From positions 868,501 to 932,500 of the forward strand of contig NC_135549.1 in NCBI RefSeq assembly GCF_964340395.1: 64,000 nt of DNA, in the 5' to 3' direction. This document shows positions 61,795-64,000 of the stretch, in pieces (within the stretch, counting starts at the first letter, position 1; each line of letters opens with the position of its first letter). Both the position numbers and the translations under genes were made by a program. The notes beneath the pieces are model-generated. The model was given only the letters and a program-made list of their open reading frames with translations, was not told where the DNA came from and searched no databases. This DNA comes from Glandiceps talaboti. Taxonomy: Eukaryota > Hemichordata > Enteropneusta > Spengelidae.

Positions 61795-63125
61795 ATTGTA
61801 TAATAATAATAATAATAATGACTTTTATTTCAAAAAGAAAAAAGGGTGACCCTGTTAGGTCCAGCCTAATCTTCCCAGGGGCCCTAAAGCAAATGTACAC
61901 AATACAACAACAAAACAAAACAAGGTAGCACACATACGAATTGAAAAACAATAAAAAGTATGATGATAGAAACAAGAGTAAAAGAGATAAAAATGCATAA
62001 TCACAGACAATGTAAAAGGTTAAAGAAATTCAAATAAGTATGAATTTAAAGAATTTTTGAAACAAGTTAAATTCGTAATACTGATAAGATGAGAAGATAA
62101 ATTGTTCCAAAGTTTGTAGCTTTGAAAACTAAATGACTGAGTAAACAGACAACAATTTGGTAGTGGCAATGAAGGAGGTCAGAGAGTTACATTGGTGCCA
62201 GATAATGAAGACATTTAAAAATCAGAATGTACTTGTTAAATAGAAATCTCTTTTCACGTGGTATTATATGAAGTCGTTTAAAAAGGTCAATACTGGAAAT
62301 CCCTTTTGATTGCATTTCTATGGTAGAGATATTTGAAATTAGCCAAATTGTGCGTTTCTGAAGTTTATATAATTTGTCAATATCACTTTTACTTGCATGA
62401 GACCGTATGTTGCAACAAGTGTCAAACAAGGGCTGAAAATAACTAAAGTAGAAAAGTGTTTTAGTAGATACATCTAAGTATTTAGCAATGTGACGAAGAG
62501 CTGCAAGATTAGAAGATACTTTGGCATGCAAATGTTGACAATGTGAAGTCCATGAGGGTAAAGAGTCAATGATAAGTCCAAGTGAAGATGCGTTGTTATA
62601 GATAACAGAAAAGGAAGTGGGCAAAGAAAGGTTCTTTTGGGGGGGAATTACCATGATGATAGCTTTAGACTTATTTGTATTAATGATCATATGGTTTTGA
62701 TTACACCAGGTGTGAACTTTAGACAGATCATCGTTAATAGTTTGATTTACTGTGGAAATATCGGGGGGGGGGGGGGGGGGGGGGGGGGGGATAGAAGAGT
62801 AGATTCATCATGCATTGTGACATTATAGCTCCAGATAAATAAAATAACTGCTAGGCAGAATATAAAGGAGGAATAGAAGAGGACCAAGGATAGAACCTTG
62901 AGGGACGCCAGACTTAATAGATAACATGGAAGAATTGCTATTTTTAAAGGAAACAAACTGTTTTCTGTCCTTAAGATATGAAGTGAACCAATTTATAGCC
63001 GAAGAATCAAAGTTGTAGAGTATAACTTTGTCAATGAATGGTTAATAAGATCAAAGGCCTTCAGAGAGATCAAGAAAAATGATACCACTCCAGTTATTGT
63101 TATTTATTGTAAAGAATAGTCTTGT
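61795..63125 (-). mobile_element. Decayed LINE (non-LTR retrotransposon) with RT remnants, 5'-truncated
   Basis: Minus strand. Reverse transcriptase motifs in order, in shifted frames: GIIFLDLS / [10 protein letters not shown] near 63090-63040 (motif A region), [17 protein letters not shown] at 62911-62861 (motif B), a degraded MHDEST in place of the ADD catalytic box near 62815, then the C-terminal RT region in the 167-codon frame 62690-62187 (SLGLIIDSLPSWTSHC, KLYKLQKRTIWLISN). The 3' UTR ends in an (ATT)n tail at about 61798-61822, usual for CR1/L2/Jockey-like LINEs. Frameshifts and loss of the catalytic aspartates show it is dead. Confidence 0.87.
62763..62790. repeat. Run of 28 G
   Basis: Homopolymer inside the decayed LINE, next to where the RT catalytic box would be (a C run on the LINE strand). 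Its length may be unreliable because assemblies handle such runs poorly. Confidence 0.95.
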
Positions 63126-64000
63126 CAAAGATACTTCTGTAGGTCCCAGCACTCTCTTTCACTAGAAGAGCCAATTCACCCCTGATTTGAACTCATTCAA
63201 TTCAAAATACTTCCCTTGTCGAGACATGATATATGTAATACTGTTACTTAGTATAATAAAAACAAATCCCCAGTTTTCTGGGAAAGTGCTCTTTGTCTTC
63301 TTTTTCATAATCTACTTGACACAAGCTATCACACAGTAGAACTAATTGTGTGATTGATTTCATAAATGAATTTGGCTGACAACTTGAAATCTGCGGTTTA
63401 CACAACTGATAGAAATTCATATACAGTGTGGTTGCATGTGTCCTAGGAGAATGTCACAGTAATATATCTTTATTTGCAAACACACAAATTATCCCTTGTT
63501 GTATATTGTGCTATCACAACAGCGTGAAATATGTCAAGTAAAGGTATGAGCTCTGTAACAGCTGTATCACAAGGTAATTATGGTGTTTCTGCAGTCCCTC
63601 ACTACAACAGTGAAAAACCAAGCTTTCAGTCCAGTTTAAGCATATAAAGTAATGCATGTAAGCCACGGGTACAATTGTCTTGACTAGCCTGTTTCCATGG
63701 TGATTGTTGTGATGCAAGTATTCATTTTGACAATGAGGTTTGGCTTCCTCCTGCAGTCACATAAAAAGTTATATCTTGAATATCCTTTGAGCTACAATAT
63801 TACACATATGATATTAATACGACTATTATGCTGATGGTATACATGTACAATGTTAAGATGTCAAATGGAAAAATGATGTAGCAATACCTTTGCATTATTT
63901 TGTCATGAGTATGTTTATATAATAGAACAGGACTCATTGTCAAGTAGAATACATTTAATTTATTTGTTATTTTTAATATGAACCCCATCAGTGTGCCCTC
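63126..64000 (+). other. PDCL intron 4, right edge of window
   Basis: AT-rich sequence with no exon, repeat array or element recognised. Confidence 0.5.

Overview
The window is animal nuclear DNA: intron-rich, AT-rich and full of minisatellites and microsatellites. It carries spliced genes with GT-AG introns, decayed non-LTR retrotransposons and short palindromic DNA transposons. The protein-coding content, the CR1/L2-like LINE tails and the very common 'acatgta' words suggest a marine invertebrate (deuterostome or lophotrochozoan). Species cannot be settled from sequence alone.

Five genes are recognised, and exon phases join correctly in each. (1) The 3' half of a copine gene, + strand, 507-4420, begins upstream of the window and ends in a Q/P-rich tail. 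(2) ALG10, the alpha-1,2-glucosyltransferase of the ER N-glycan pathway, minus strand, 12021-9489, 3 exons, 469 aa. (3) TPRKB, the Cgi121 subunit of the KEOPS tRNA t6A complex, + strand, 12244-19396, 4 exons, 175 aa. (4) PPIL1, a spliceosomal cyclophilin, minus strand, 27182-24850, 3 exons, 166 aa. (5) The 5' part of PDCL, phosducin-like protein, + strand, 27571-54129 and beyond; four exons are visible, intron 1 is about 18 kb and the gene runs off the right edge. ALG10/TPRKB and PPIL1/PDCL are both head-to-head pairs with 222 and 388 bp between start codons, so each pair probably shares a bidirectional promoter. Both promoter regions are locally rich in CpG against a CpG-poor background.

Layout: 1-4420 copine; 4421-9488 copine 3' region and a 28-bp minisatellite lying tail-to-tail with ALG10; 9489-12021 ALG10; 12244-19396 TPRKB, with a large 31-bp satellite in intron 2; 19397-24849 intergenic, with a CpG-rich island and an unrecognised candidate two-exon gene (21217-23236); 24850-27182 PPIL1, with a LINE 3' fragment in intron 1; 27571 to the end PDCL, whose introns hold six minisatellite arrays, palindromic MITEs, two further LINE fragments and several dispersed repeats.

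I see no new multi-gene system. The most interesting items are: palindromic elements with apparently perfect 9-bp target duplications (14108-14176, 28792-28903, 41714-41916); a roughly 960-bp element with long inverted repeats (52666-53626); three CpG-rich islands not tied to a recognised gene (13.78-14.43, 20.5-21.65 and 30.1-31.25 kb); the candidate gene at 21217-23236; and the dense minisatellites, one of them with a 93-bp higher-order repeat. No tRNA, rRNA or CRISPR locus was recognised.
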